A stretch of DNA of 64,000 bases, from positions 3,625,001-3,689,000 of the forward strand of contig CM076949.1 in assembly GCA_039566865.1 (NCBI GenBank), given 5' to 3'. Position 1 is the stretch's first letter. Each line of letters starts with the position of its first letter. Origin of the DNA: Aurelia coerulea (Eukaryota; Cnidaria; Scyphozoa; Semaeostomeae; Ulmaridae). The notes beneath the pieces were generated by a model. It had not been told where the DNA came from. It made no database searches and was given only the letters and a program-made list of their open reading frames with translations. Below are positions 54,014 through 64,000 of this stretch, in pieces. The position numbers were made by a program, and so were the translations under genes.

Positions 54014-54801
54014 CAGGGTGTTTCATAAAAAGGCAACCAACCCAACTTTATTCGAGTCTTTTTGGAAAGAATAATATTTGAATCGATTTGATGCATATCA
54101 TCTAAAAGCACAATCTCTCTTCTACTTAAATCTGGCAATTGTTAGAAGATATTCAGTTATAGTTGGGCTGAACAAGAGCAGATTTTGTAATACAATAGCA
54201 AAAGTTGCGTTTGATTGACACCTCAATTCAAAGCAATTAGCGGCTGCAGACAAAGGAAATTCTCTCAACCAATAATTCAAAACAAACAAAGCCGCAAAAG
54301 TTTCCCCAAAACTGGTAGGGCAAACTCTCGCCTTGTGCAAGCGAAAGATGGTTTTTAAGGGAAGTTATGTGCTTATAGCGAAAGAAGAAGGGTAAATCTA
54401 AAGTTCTGTCGCATAGATTATGTTTATTTGATTCAGGAGCGGAGCAGAAGGCATTGTAATTCTCGCGTCTTTAGGGCTTAAAATGAAACGATTACAAAAC
54501 AGCTCCTAAATCAAATAAACATAATCTAAGCGACGGAACTTTAGATTTACCCTTCTTCTTTCGCTATAAGCACATAACTTCCTTTAAAAACCATCTTTTG
54601 CTTGCACAAGGCGAGAGTTTGCCCTACCAGTTTAGGGGAAACTTTTGCGGCTTTGTTTGTTTTGAATTACTGGTTGAGAGAATTTCCTTTGTCTGCATCC
54701 GCTAATCGCTTTGAATTGAGGTGTCAATCAAACGCAACTGTTGCTATTGTATTACAAAATCTGCTCTTGTTGTTGGGCTGCGCTTTTTCTGAAACACCCC
54801 G
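54014..54801. mobile_element. CAGGGTGTTTC mariner-like MITE remnant, split by a long-TIR MITE
   Basis: Left part 54014-54170 starts CAGGGTGTTTCATAAAAAGG, then CAACCAACCCAACTTTATTC. Right part 54772-54801 ends TTTTTCTGAAACACCCC. The parts are separated by the subtype-A MITE 54171-54771 and its duplicated GTTGGGCTG. Without the insertion only about 180 bp remains. Confidence 0.65.
54171..54771. mobile_element. Long-TIR MITE family (9-bp TSD), subtype A, copy 3, nested
   Basis: This 601-bp element has perfect 9-bp duplications GTTGGGCTG (54162-54170 and 54772-54780). Ends are as in copy 2. It is inserted in a mariner-like MITE, so it moved later than that element. Confidence 0.93.
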
Positions 54802-55309
54802 AAGTTTCTTACAAACCAGTTTCTCCCAAAAAACGTATTCAGATTCAAATTTTGCTTCATGTGAAAAGTCGTCACAAAAATTTCGTGGTAAGAAATCAAA
54901 ATTGATTTTCAAATTCAATATTATGAAAAAATCAATGAAAATAAAGGTTTCAAAATATCGAAAATGTTTGAAGAAAACTATAATTATATAAAATCATTTT
55001 AAGTGAAAAGGCTCAACCAGGTTTTCAAATTCATTTCGCTAAAATCGTTCGTGCTGTTGTAAAGTTCTTGGCAATTCAGGTTGAAAGTCCTTTCTGAAAA
55101 ACATCGAAACGAGATAAAAAAGTGTGCCAAATTTCATGGAGTTCTTTGCTTCATGTTGCACCAATTACCCTCTCCTCAACTGTACTGAGCCGTTCTTGTA
55201 GTCTTCCTTTAGAGTTGCACAATAGAAGATATTTTATTTTCGTCTATGGGGTGAGTAAAGAAAATAACAAGCTCTCAAGCTCTGTTTAAACGGTCACTTC
55301 TCCCTGGAT
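54802..55309. other. No recognisable feature
   Basis: No gene or repeat seen. Confidence 0.4.
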
Positions 55310-55318
55310 ATCAAGGCA

Positions 55319-55837
55319 AGCATAGGTTCCAAATCTTTAAAAAAGCTGGTGTAAAATTCCATGACCTTTTTCTTTGAACTAAATGGCTTCAAATAAACGT
55401 TGGCTATTTTGCTATGATTCTGCAGTTGGACTTTTCTGACATCTTCAATATTTTCAGAATAATAGTATTTTTCTTCTTTTCTGAAAATTCAAGAAGAATT
55501 TTCAAAAAACTTAAAACCATCATAATTTCTAAACTATTGGATGCGACATGAAATAATTTCCAAGAAAACCATAGTTTATGGATATCTCCAATATGGTATC
55601 AAGCAAAAGTCTGTCCCTCTTCTGGCTTATGATTTAAAAATCTGATGACGTCACATCCTCAAATGAGTTGAAATGTAACATGTAATTTAAAAAAATATTC
55701 AAGATTTCTGAAAATTCCAACGGTAGAATTATAGATAAGTAGCTTAATTTTCTTTTAAGTCATTCAGTTAGAAGAAATAGGTCATATAATTTTAAACCCA
55801 CCATTTTACGTTGATTTCAAGATTATAAAGCAATGCT
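55319..55837. mobile_element. AGCATAGG-family MITE, copy 4, with 9-bp target duplication
   Basis: This 519-bp element has perfect ATCAAGGCA repeats at 55310-55318 and 55838-55846. The left end is AGCATAGGTTCCAAATC; the right end ATAAAGCAATGCT is diverged. Confidence 0.85.
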
Positions 55838-55846
55838 ATCAAGGCA

Positions 55847-56178
55847 ATAATATTGGTAAATATCATTCATTAGTGGGTGTGTTCAAATAGATTTCGAATT
55901 TACCTGACTGAAATCGGTCATTCCGTTCTTTATTATGAGGGATTTTCTCAAGAGAGCCCCTTCAAGAAATCTTCAAAACAGGCCTAAAATGACGACCAAT
56001 TTTCTGCCTTTCGGCAATGACTTTTACATGCTTTAGCACATGTTATTCCTTTGGGAGGATGAAATGGTATTCCCTGAGAGCATAACATCTTCCCAATCTT
56101 GAGAAAATCGCGTATAAAATCAGAACGGAATGGCCGATTTCAACCAGGAAAAAATTTTAAATTGATTCATCATATCGG
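55847..56178. other. No recognisable feature
   Basis: A weak inverted similarity exists between GGTCATTCCGTTC near 55917 and GGAATGGCCGATT near 56127, so a diverged foldback is possible. Confidence 0.35.
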
Positions 56179-56187
56179 CTGTTGCGT

Positions 56188-56787
56188 AACAAGGGCAAAT
56201 TTTGTAATACAACAGAAACAGTTGCGCTTGATTGACACCTCAATTCAAAGCGATTAGCGACTGCAGACAAAGGAAATTCTCCCCACCAGAAATTCAAAAT
56301 AAACAAAGCTGCAAAAGTTTTTCTGAAACCCAAGTAGCTAGCGCGCTTGTTGTGCATTCCAGAAATTGTTCTTAAGAGCAAACACGAGCATATATCGAAA
56401 GAAGAAAGATACATCTACACATCTACCTCGGGCATTTTATTTCTCTGGTTCCTAAGCCGATTGGGAGGCGATTCAATTCTCTTATTTTTTTGGGTGTTAT
56501 TAAAATACTTACTGCTCAGCCTCTAAACCAAAGAAATAGAATGCCCGAGGTAGATGTGTAGATACATTCTTCTTCTTTCGATATATGCTCTTGTTTCCTC
56601 AAAAAAGCTTTTTCTGGAATGCACAATGAGCGAGCTAGCTAGCTGGGTTTCAGAGAAACTTTTGCGGCTTTGTTTGTTTTGAATTTTTGGTTGAGAGAAT
56701 TTCCTTTGTCTGCGATCGCTAATCGCTTTGAATTGTGGTGTCAATCAAAGCAACTCGTGCTATTGTCTTACCAAATCTGTCCTTGTT
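56188..56787. mobile_element. Long-TIR MITE family (9-bp TSD), subtype B, copy 3
   Basis: This 600-bp element has 9-mers CTGTTGCGT (56179-56187) and CTGTTGCAT (56788-56796), one mismatch. It starts AACAAGGGCAAATTTTG and ends CAAATCTGTCCTTGTT. The centre contains the subtype-B ATTGGGAGGCGATTCAATTC block. Confidence 0.9.
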
Positions 56788-56929
56788 CTGTTGCATACGA
56801 TAGTGAAATGTATAATTGCTTTCACACGAAACAGTAGATTTTCAAACGGCGTTCGTTTTATTCCCTCACCCGGTACATTATCGTTGCAAATTTGCACCGT
56901 TCTTTGGTCAAAGAAACCCATTCACAATA

Positions 56930-58035
56930 CAAGGTGAGTCAGAAAACTGCAGTGTTTGAAAAGTTGTCGAAATTTGACCCTGCCACAACTGAAAAAAAAT
57001 TTCTTTGTGCATTCTTGCTACAAAAAATCTAAATTTTGATGTAGTAACTGCTTTAGATGAATAAAATTTGTCTGCAATCAGGCATTAATAACTTTAAACG
57101 TAGTCGATGCTTTAAAGCATATTAGGAATTCATACGGGATTAGCTTCTTCAACATTTTGTCAATTCTAAACTCCCACAGGGCTGTATGTGTTCATTTCTA
57201 TTTTCGGTGAGCCTGGTCCCAGGCTAATGTATTCACAGGTTGCAGGATATTTTTCGGTGAGCCTGATCTCAGGCTAATGTGTTCACGGGTTGCAGGATAA
57301 ATTTAAACTACCCATGAATGAACTACATTGGTATGACATAAATAATCTAAATCATCTTGTCTCTTTCTTGTGTTTGTCTTTCTCTTTCCCTTCTGGGGCA
57401 GCAAATAAGCTTCTTTCAGGTCTAATACACTGCAACGTTGACTTGGGCCTTAGTTGTTTAATTCAACCGCCAAAGCAAAGTCTCAAACTATAAAATCTCG
57501 TTCTGGTTTATTCCTTCATAGCTACAAAACTTAGCAAACCAGAACAAGATTTTGTAATTTGAGACTTTGCTTTGGCGGTTGAATTAAACAAGGAGGGCCT
57601 AAGTGAATTTTCGCAATGTGTTAGACCTGAAAGAAGCTTATTTGCTGCCCCAGAAGGTAAAGAGTAAGACAAACACAAGAAAGAGACAAGGCGATTTAGA
57701 TTCTTTGTGTCATACCAATTTAGTTAATTTATGGGTAGCCTAAATTTATCCTACAACCCGTGAAGTGTTTTATGTTATCGCAGGACGTGTGAGTCAATTT
57801 TACTACAAATCGTAAAATCTATTTGCAGCCTTTTCAAAAACCTGTAGCTTAAAATGGATTTTTTTTATTTTGTTCTAACACAGCTCAACTCCCACAGAAA
57901 ACAAATAATTATCCTCCACAGAAACTGATATTTTCATTGGCCAAACTTTTGCAAACCGAAATTTCAAAAAGGTTAGAAGCAAAAATCAAATGTTGCTCAT
58001 TTTTCAAAAACTGCAAGTCTTTCTGACTCACCTTG
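56930..58035. mobile_element. CAAGGTGAGTCAGAAA mariner-like element, interrupted
   Basis: TA at 56928-56929 and 58036-58037 flanks perfect 16-bp terminal repeats CAAGGTGAGTCAGAAA. About 620 bp of its own sequence remains around the foldback 57284-57762. No transposase motif was found. Confidence 0.8.
57284..57762. mobile_element. Large foldback nested in a mariner-like element
   Basis: Arms of about 230 bp run from CACGGGTTGCAGGATAAATT inwards to CAAAGTCTCAAACTATAAAA, mirrored on the right, with a short centre around 57520-57535. Just left of it a roughly 67-bp segment (GGTGAGCCTG..CAGGCTAATG) is duplicated (57188-57250 and 57255-57300). Confidence 0.8.
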
Positions 58036-58273
58036 TAACTGACGAGCCATTTCAATGAACATCTTTCTGCGGAAAGAGAGGAGATTGCTTGAAAAAATTG
58101 CGGACAAAATAAACCCATGAATTCCATTTGATGGAGCCTGTTGCTTTAAAATCTATCCATAACCGCAGCGATAGGGGTCATTTGGAGAGACGAAATTGCA
58201 AATTGTTGTGTAGGAAAATGGGCGGAAAATATCGTAGAGACTTTGTAGTCTGAAAACGTGTTTCCTTTTTTCT

Positions 58274-58434
58274 TAAAGTTTCCAGTAAGTGGGATTTTCT
58301 GAGCGGGCGGAAATTATATTGTTCACGAGAGAAAATGTCACTTTTAATTTGAATAAAAAGTCACACCTGAGTAACTATCTATTGTGTAAATTCCGCCTAC
58401 TTGGAAAATCCCACTGACTGGAAATCAGCCTTTA
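58274..58434. mobile_element. TAAAGGC-ended MITE, copy 2
   Basis: This 161-bp element has left end TAAAGTTTCCAGTAAGTGGG, right end CTGACTGGAAATCAGCCTTTA (the complement of the family start) and the shared inner block GAGCGGGCGGAA. Confidence 0.7.
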
Positions 58435-59007
58435 CGACTTTAAAAGAGGTATGGGAAAACTGTAAACAAGGGGAAATGAAGGTTTTTATACCTGTACTTT
58501 TCTGACTTTTGTACGGCAATAGAACTCATCATTCGTAAAAGCCCTGTGACCGCCATTTACCAGAATTGTGTCCGCCATTTACCAAAAAATATTGCTCCCC
58601 CAGACCCCAGACCCTTTTGTAAGTGTCAAGGTGGTTTGTTCTTGCGTAGTGAGTTTCTTTTCGTATGTCTATCAAATTTTCGGTGATTGTGTCATGTGTC
58701 TTGATGGAAACCAGTATTACCTCCAGAAAGCAGTTGCAATGACTCTAGTGAAGAATATGCTTCAAATCGAAACATCAGGCGGAAAACGCAGTCTCACAAT
58801 AAATTGGACGGCAAGAACAACGACAAATAAAATCAATTTGTATAGTATTAGAGAACTATTTCAGCATTTCCATTTTAACGGATGACAAGTCCAAGAGTAA
58901 TAAAGGACAGAACTTCACTCCATAGTCAATATGTTCAAATCGCAAAAAGTAGTGCCAAATCTTTCTTTGAATTGAATGGCTTGAAAGGATTTGAAAGGAA
59001 GCTCAGT
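58435..59007. other. No supported gene
   Basis: A 105-codon plus frame (58568-58885) has no recognisable domain or splice support. Confidence 0.4.
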
Positions 59008-59015
59008 TACTTTAC

Positions 59016-59163
59016 CGAGGGGTGTATCACGCTTTTAAACAAGCGTACGAGATTTTTGTAAACAATAGGATTTTCAGCGATTTTTTACGGATTTTTCTTG
59101 ACAAACAACAACAGGATGTTTGCCAAAGGTGTACGGGATTTTTAGAGAGTGATAAGTCCTTCG
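59016..59163. mobile_element. CGAGGGG-ended hAT-like MITE, copy 5
   Basis: This 148-bp element has perfect 8-bp duplications TACTTTAC (59008-59015 and 59164-59171). It starts CGAGGGGTGTATCAC and ends GTGATAAGTCCTTCG. Orientation is as in copy 1. Confidence 0.92.
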
Positions 59164-59439
59164 TACTTTACTATAATTCCACCGTGAACTTTTTGATATC
59201 TTGATTAGTTTCAAAATTACAGCTTTTTATACATTTCAAGCCGTTTGAGGTCACAATATCTTCCAGATTTCTGAATCGTAAAACAGAATAGCGACTGACA
59301 TGTGCTTATGTGGACCTTTATGAACTATGATGGTGATTTGTTAATTCTACAGAGTGACTCGGAGGAAAGTTGAACGTTTGCAAGCCTGTGCAGTTTACTA
59401 GATGCTCATCAGATTCGTTACATAGATTACCAAAGTCAA

Positions 59440-60640
59440 CTTAGAAACATGTAACTTAGGTAACATGTTAGGTAACATGTTAGTAACTTAGGTAACATGT
59501 TAGGTAACATGCTAGTAACTTAGGTAACATGTAAACTTAGATAACAAAATTTAGTTACATTGACTACCATTGTCAATTTAGTAACATGTAACTTAGGTAA
59601 CATGTTAGGTAACATGTTAGTAACTTAGGTAACATGTCAACTTAGATAACAAAATTTAGTTACATTGATTACCATTGTCAACTTAGTAACAAGTAACTTA
59701 GGTAACATGTAAGGTAACATGTTAGTAACTTAGGTAACATGTTAGGTGTCATGTTAGTAACTTAGGTAACATGTTAGGTAACATGCTAGTAACTTAGGTA
59801 ACATGTCAACTTAGATAACAAAATTTAGTTACATTGACTACCATTGTCAATTTAGTAACATGTAACTTAGGTAACATGTTAGGTAACATCTTTGTAACTT
59901 AGGTAACATGTCAACTTAGATAACAAAATTTAGTTACATTGATTACCATTGTCAACTTAGTAACAAGTAACTTAGGTAACATGTAAGGTAACATGTTAGT
60001 AACTTAGGTAACATGTCAACTTAGATAACAAAATTTAGTTACATTGATTACCATTGTCAACTTAGTAACATGTAACTAGGTAACATGTTAGGTGACATGT
60101 TAGTAACTTAGGTAACATGTCAACTTAGATAACAAAATTTAGTTACATTGATTACCATTGTCAACTTAGTAACATGTAACTTAGGTAACATGTTAGGTAA
60201 CATGTTAGTAACTTAGGTAGCATGTCAACTTAGATAACAAAATTTAGTTACATTGATTACCATTGTCAACTTAGTAACATGTAACTTAGGTAACATGTTA
60301 GGTAACATCAGTAACTTAGGTAACATGTCAACTTAGATAACAAAATTTAGTTACATTGATTACCATTGTCAACTTAGTAACAAGTAACTTAGGTAACATG
60401 TTAGTAACTTAGGTAACATGTCAACTTAGATAACAAAATTTAGTTACATTGATTACCATTGTCAACTTAGTAACAAGTAACTTAGGTAACATGTTAGTAA
60501 TTTAGGTAACATGTCAACTTAGATAATAAATTTAGTTACATTGATTACCATTGTCAACTTACTAACATGTAACTTAAGTAACATGTAAGGTAACATGTTA
60601 GTAACTTAGGTAACATGTCAATTTAGATAACAAAATGTTG
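59440..60640 (+). repeat. Higher-order minisatellite, about ten units
   Basis: The long unit of about 100-120 bp ends in AACTTAGATAACAAAATTTA and GTTACATTGATTACCATTGT. It also contains one to four copies of a 20-bp subunit TTAGTAACTTAGGTAACATG. The number of subunits varies from unit to unit, which explains the length variation. The array is AT-rich and non-coding. Confidence 0.95.
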
Positions 60641-60895
60641 TTAGTTTAAATCGGTTGTATTGTTCCTTAGTTAAGAGCAATTGCAGAAAATTGTTTAATC
60701 AAAAAAGTACTGCAAAACAAGCATGAGTAGTTAAATACCGCAATTGTGCTTCATTGCTAGACTTATCACATAAGCCTCTCTAACTTACACTTGTTGTTGT
60801 TGTCATCACTTCAGTTGAGGCAAGTTCTGTTGTAGCGACAAGTCAGTTTGGGGAGCGAAACAAGAGACTTTTGAAATGAGTTTAGTTCATTGCCG
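60641..60895. other. No recognisable feature
   Basis: AT-rich flank of the minisatellite. Confidence 0.4.
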
Positions 60896-60945
60896 CAGCT
60901 TTGTTCTTTTGCGGAGGAAAACATCATTTACTACTACGAAGGAGC
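60896..60945. repeat. GCGGAGGAAAACAT repeat, copy 2
   Basis: It matches 34964-35012 at all but a few positions (CAGCTTTGTTCTTTTGCGGA; ATTTACTACTACGAAGGAG). The pairing arm found at the other copy is absent. Confidence 0.65.
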
Positions 60946-62729
60946 TCGGACGGCAAGCACGACGAGAAATAGAATCATATTTGGTATACTATTATTTCAG
61001 CATATCTTTCCAATTAATTCATTCTTGAAAGGATGACAAGTCCAAGAGTACATTTTCAAAAATGACAGCCCAAGTATATAAATTTAGACAAATCCAAGTG
61101 ACACAATTCGAGTGGCTAAGCCATAATTATATTAGAACGTTCCGTTTCGGATCCATTCCAAGATCCATCATCAGCGTGTAAAAGTGGACGTAAATCTCCA
61201 TTAAATAGGGCAGTAACAAAGGGTACCAAAAAGGCAAGGAACATGCAAAAACAACGAAAGAATTGGGGAAAAATGTCAATCAAGAGAGTAAAGAAAGGAA
61301 ACCAAAACAGAGGGGGGGGGGGGGCATGAAAATGGCAGGAGCTAGGAGCTAGCGTTAGAGATTCAACTACTTCAATTTTCAAAACTTCCTCCACAGAAAG
61401 ATATATATTTTCCCCCGAAGGAGAATGCATGCTGAAATAACTGTGGCGTTTAGCTACCCATGAAACAGGCCTAAAGTTCTTGATCAAATTTGATAACAGC
61501 TCAGTATGATGATACTGAACAACCATCTGTAATCATACGACTTATAACCATATGACTTGTTTCATGAACGGAATGGCAGCTATTGTTTACGTTCAAGTTG
61601 AATTCACAGACCGGCCTCTTTCCAAACAGATTGCAAGGACCAACCAGTCATATTTGTGCATTTCACTTCCTGCAAGGTGGTTGATCCTCCCTAGACTGGG
61701 AGCGGGCAGGCCGGTTTTTTCGCAGTTTGGTTATGAGTCCCAGCTTGAGCAGTCTCGGTTTGGCAGGATGTTGTCTCGTTTTGGTGAGCGATAACTGGGA
61801 CTCACTGTAATCAGTCTAGCCCCCCGTTACTTCAGGAACCAGTTAATCAACAAATGCGTGGGTTAGCGTAAGATTACCAGGTCAATGGGCCCGAACTTGC
61901 GTCAATTAAAATCTTTATAGCATGAAGTTGTAATTTTTAAAGAGGGAGCAACAAAGAGATGAAAAGAACTTACAAAATCATGGAGGTTTTGTTGTCGTTT
62001 TGTTAAAAGGCTTTGTGCAGAACTGATGCAATTTTTAGATCTTGCCATGATAACACACCCCACCCCTCGGTGTCATAGTATTGGACAAGCAAAACGAAGC
62101 ACTTTTTACTTGAAATGCTAACCAGTTTCAAATCAAAACATGAATTGTAAACTTTCGACTTCTCAGTTGAAAACTGAGTGTTCGAAGTTCGCCTCACTGA
62201 TCAATTTAGCTGCCCCATTTTCACGTGTTTGGTGCGTAAAAGTTGAGGCAGAAAAACAGTTGTTTCTTAATATGTTGGAAATGCCTTTATCCACGTTCTA
62301 GGGGGCTGGCATCGTTGAATCAGAAGACATAGCAACTTTGTATCTCAACAGTTTCCAGATTTCTTCATTAAATATGATTCGAGAAGGCAACTTATTACGA
62401 AACTTAAAATAAGCTACGATAAAATATCCAAGTCAATACCACATTGGGGAGAATTCCACAAATTTTCATTTTTGACTGCGTATGTAAGACATTGGAATTA
62501 GCTTTCAGTTTTTAGGGTCATCAGGATAGTAGCCAGGTAGTCATCTGCGACATAGAGCCGAGGTTATATGTGCAATGCGAGGAAGGATGTTATGCAGTAT
62601 TAGCTGAACTCAAATATCCACATTAAAAATTTCCCAAATTGATGCCAAAAATCTATAAGTCAGTGAGCCATCTAAATCCATCATGCATTTGGCACCTTCA
62701 TGAAAGGAAAGAGATTTAATATGATCTCA
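60946..62729. other. No supported gene
   Basis: It contains a G13 run near 61312-61324 and a 136-codon minus frame (61116-61526) driven partly by that run. No exon with both splice sites or recognisable transposon was found. Confidence 0.4.
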
Positions 62730-63060
62730 AAACCAAGCATCTATGCAAATCACCGACTACGAGAACGATAACATTTGGCATGGAGTCGCTCTCATTCAGA
62801 GGAAGCCTATTGTGCAACAACCTGAACGATGAAATAAAGGGGCTACCAACAGTTACAAGCTTTAAAAGAAAGATCAAAATCTGGACGGATGAATAGTGTA
62901 ATTGTAAAATTTGTAAGTAGCTTGTCCATTACGTTATGTAGCTTGTAAATATTATTCCTTATAGATATATCTTTGCAAATTATATTGTAAATAGTTGGTA
63001 TTATTTAGCAGCTTGCAACTATGTGACACCAACTTTAAAGAATAAAGATGATTTGATTTG
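62730..63060 (+). pseudogene. LINE 3'-end relic, CR1-like tail
   Basis: The frame ending at TAG 62894-62896 reads FGMESLSFRGSLLCNNLNDE then IKGLPTVTSFKRKIKIWTDE. This is the standard C-terminus of an animal LINE ORF2 (SFRG-LLWN-L; FKRK-K-W), with the usual Trp replaced by Cys. The 3' UTR contains AATAAAGATG near 63041 and ends in GATTTGATTTGA, a short CR1-type terminal repeat. Confidence 0.8.
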
Positions 63061-63247
63061 AATTTAGAGGCAATTTTTTAGTTTTCTGAAATAATTTGGC
63101 GGTTTTAAGGGTGTTGATACCCCTTAGGATCCCAATTCCAGGTCCCATCTGGCACCACGTCTGACTTGCCCCTCTCTGCACCCCAGTTTTATAGCAAGCT
63201 GCCAGACTCCTGTGAATGAAAGCAGATAGGAGAGAAGGTGAAGTTAG

Positions 63248-63755
63248 GGACGGGTTATTAATTTTTGCTGGGGAGAGGGTGGAAGACATTTCAACTATTT
63301 GGCGGAATTTTCGCAACCCCTCTCTGATTTTCCTGAACATTTTGGTACCCCCTCAAATATTGCAGAAAATATTTTCAGCCCCCCCCCCCTTTCAAATACA
63401 TGCATGTAAGGTAATAGCACTATACTGTCTTCATTTAAATTGCATGGAGCTTTACATCGGCACAGCTGCTGGTATGTTAAAGAAAAATATCATTTCAAAT
63501 GTGATGCGAAAAGAGCAAGCTGAAGCAGTTGCATTTAAGAATTAAGGACGAACTAGTGTTAGATAGAAGTGAACTTACTTCCTGAAGAGCTAGCCTTGTG
63601 GAACTCTACAGGACATACAGTATCTCTAACTATTTTCATACATCCTCCCTAAATTGTGCGTTATTTTCGTCCCCCTCTCTTTGAGTACGTAAAATTTCCG
63701 CACCCCCTCCCAGATGTCTTCCACCACGTCCCCGGCAAGGAATATTGACCGATCC
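63248..63755. mobile_element. GGGACNGGT-ended foldback
   Basis: GGGACGGGTTATTAATTTTT, GGGGAGAGGGTGGAAGACAT on the left is mirrored by the complement of GGGATCGGTCAATATTCCTT, GGGGACGTGGTGGAAGACAT on the right. The interior has a C10 run and several short G/C-rich patches. Confidence 0.55.
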
Positions 63756-64000
63756 CTTAGACAGGTGCAGGCAAGACGACAGGTGCAGTTTATAGAATAA
63801 GAGATAAAAAGTCAGCAAATGGAAAACAGCAGCAAAAGTGCTGCTTTGGCGAAAGAATATGATGCGCATCATATCATATGTTCCCAACTGGATATTACAT
63901 TTCCTCGACAGCCACACTAGGATGAGTGCCCCCCAGATAGAAAGAAAGTAGAAGCCACTTATATCAAAGTCAAGAGACTACCAAAGATTCTCCATTTATT
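63756..64000. other. No recognisable feature
   Basis: Window end; nothing identified. Confidence 0.4.

Noticed and set aside
59440..60640. CRISPR-like alternation of repeats and spacers
   Set aside because: The intervening segments are themselves repeated and near-identical, the unit is long and AT-rich, and there are no cas genes. It is a eukaryotic minisatellite.
61116..61526. 136-codon minus frame
   Set aside because: Runs through a long G/C homopolymer; no domain or splice support.
1..64000. LTR retrotransposon or endogenous virus
   Set aside because: No long terminal direct repeats, primer-binding site, or gag, protease, integrase or envelope motifs were seen; the only reverse transcriptase is of the non-LTR type.

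Overview
The window looks like nuclear DNA of a marine invertebrate, most plausibly an anthozoan cnidarian such as a coral or sea anemone. It is AT-rich and has no operons or dense coding. Its only long open frame is an animal-type non-LTR retrotransposon reverse transcriptase. The rest is a thick layer of small inverted-repeat transposons, short interspersed elements, minisatellites and a few isolated exon-like stretches with consensus splice sites. The cnidarian assignment is inference from repeat style, since no host gene is complete enough to prove it.

Host coding content is sparse and lies on the minus strand. There is an internal exon at 300-504, a candidate first coding exon at 26228-26386 next to a CpG-rich promoter-like block (about 26440-26960), and an internal exon at 51306-51442. 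I could not assign these to named genes or show that they belong to one transcript. Most of the window would then be intron or intergenic sequence.

Retrotransposon content: an intact but 5'-truncated RT frame (22251-24155, minus), a 1.1-kb 3' piece with poly(A) tail and candidate 6-bp target duplication (18170-19280, minus), and short 3' ends at 11712-12054, 43195-43455, 49974-50446 and 62730-63060. Three more 3'-tail repeats lie at 8626-9213, 45950-46135 and 53150-53336. Inside the first of these sits a 225-bp insertion with a 12-bp target duplication that carries a foldable minimal hammerhead ribozyme on the minus strand. Three SINE-like copies occur; two keep a tRNA-like head, and the best one resembles tRNA-Gly.

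DNA-transposon content: several multi-copy non-autonomous families can be delimited from target-site duplications (TSDs) alone. They are a 601-bp long-TIR (terminal inverted repeat) family with 9-bp TSDs (six copies); a roughly 140-bp family with 8-bp TSDs (five copies); a 506-602-bp family starting AGCATAGG with 9-bp TSDs (four copies); a 49-64-bp almost pure palindrome with 9-bp TSDs (two copies); TTAA-flanked elements; TA-flanked mariner-like elements; and G-rich-ended elements. Many are nested, so relative ages can be read off (for example 54014-54801, 39490-40709, 14293-14920, 56930-58035).

Tandem arrays lie at 11445-12402 (about 124-bp unit), 24290-25100, 27865-28620 (about 205 bp), 31825-32160, 46530-47420 and 59440-60640. 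No bacterial features, CRISPR array, rRNA or intact tRNA gene was seen. No transposase able to move the DNA elements is encoded here, so they would depend on enzymes made elsewhere.
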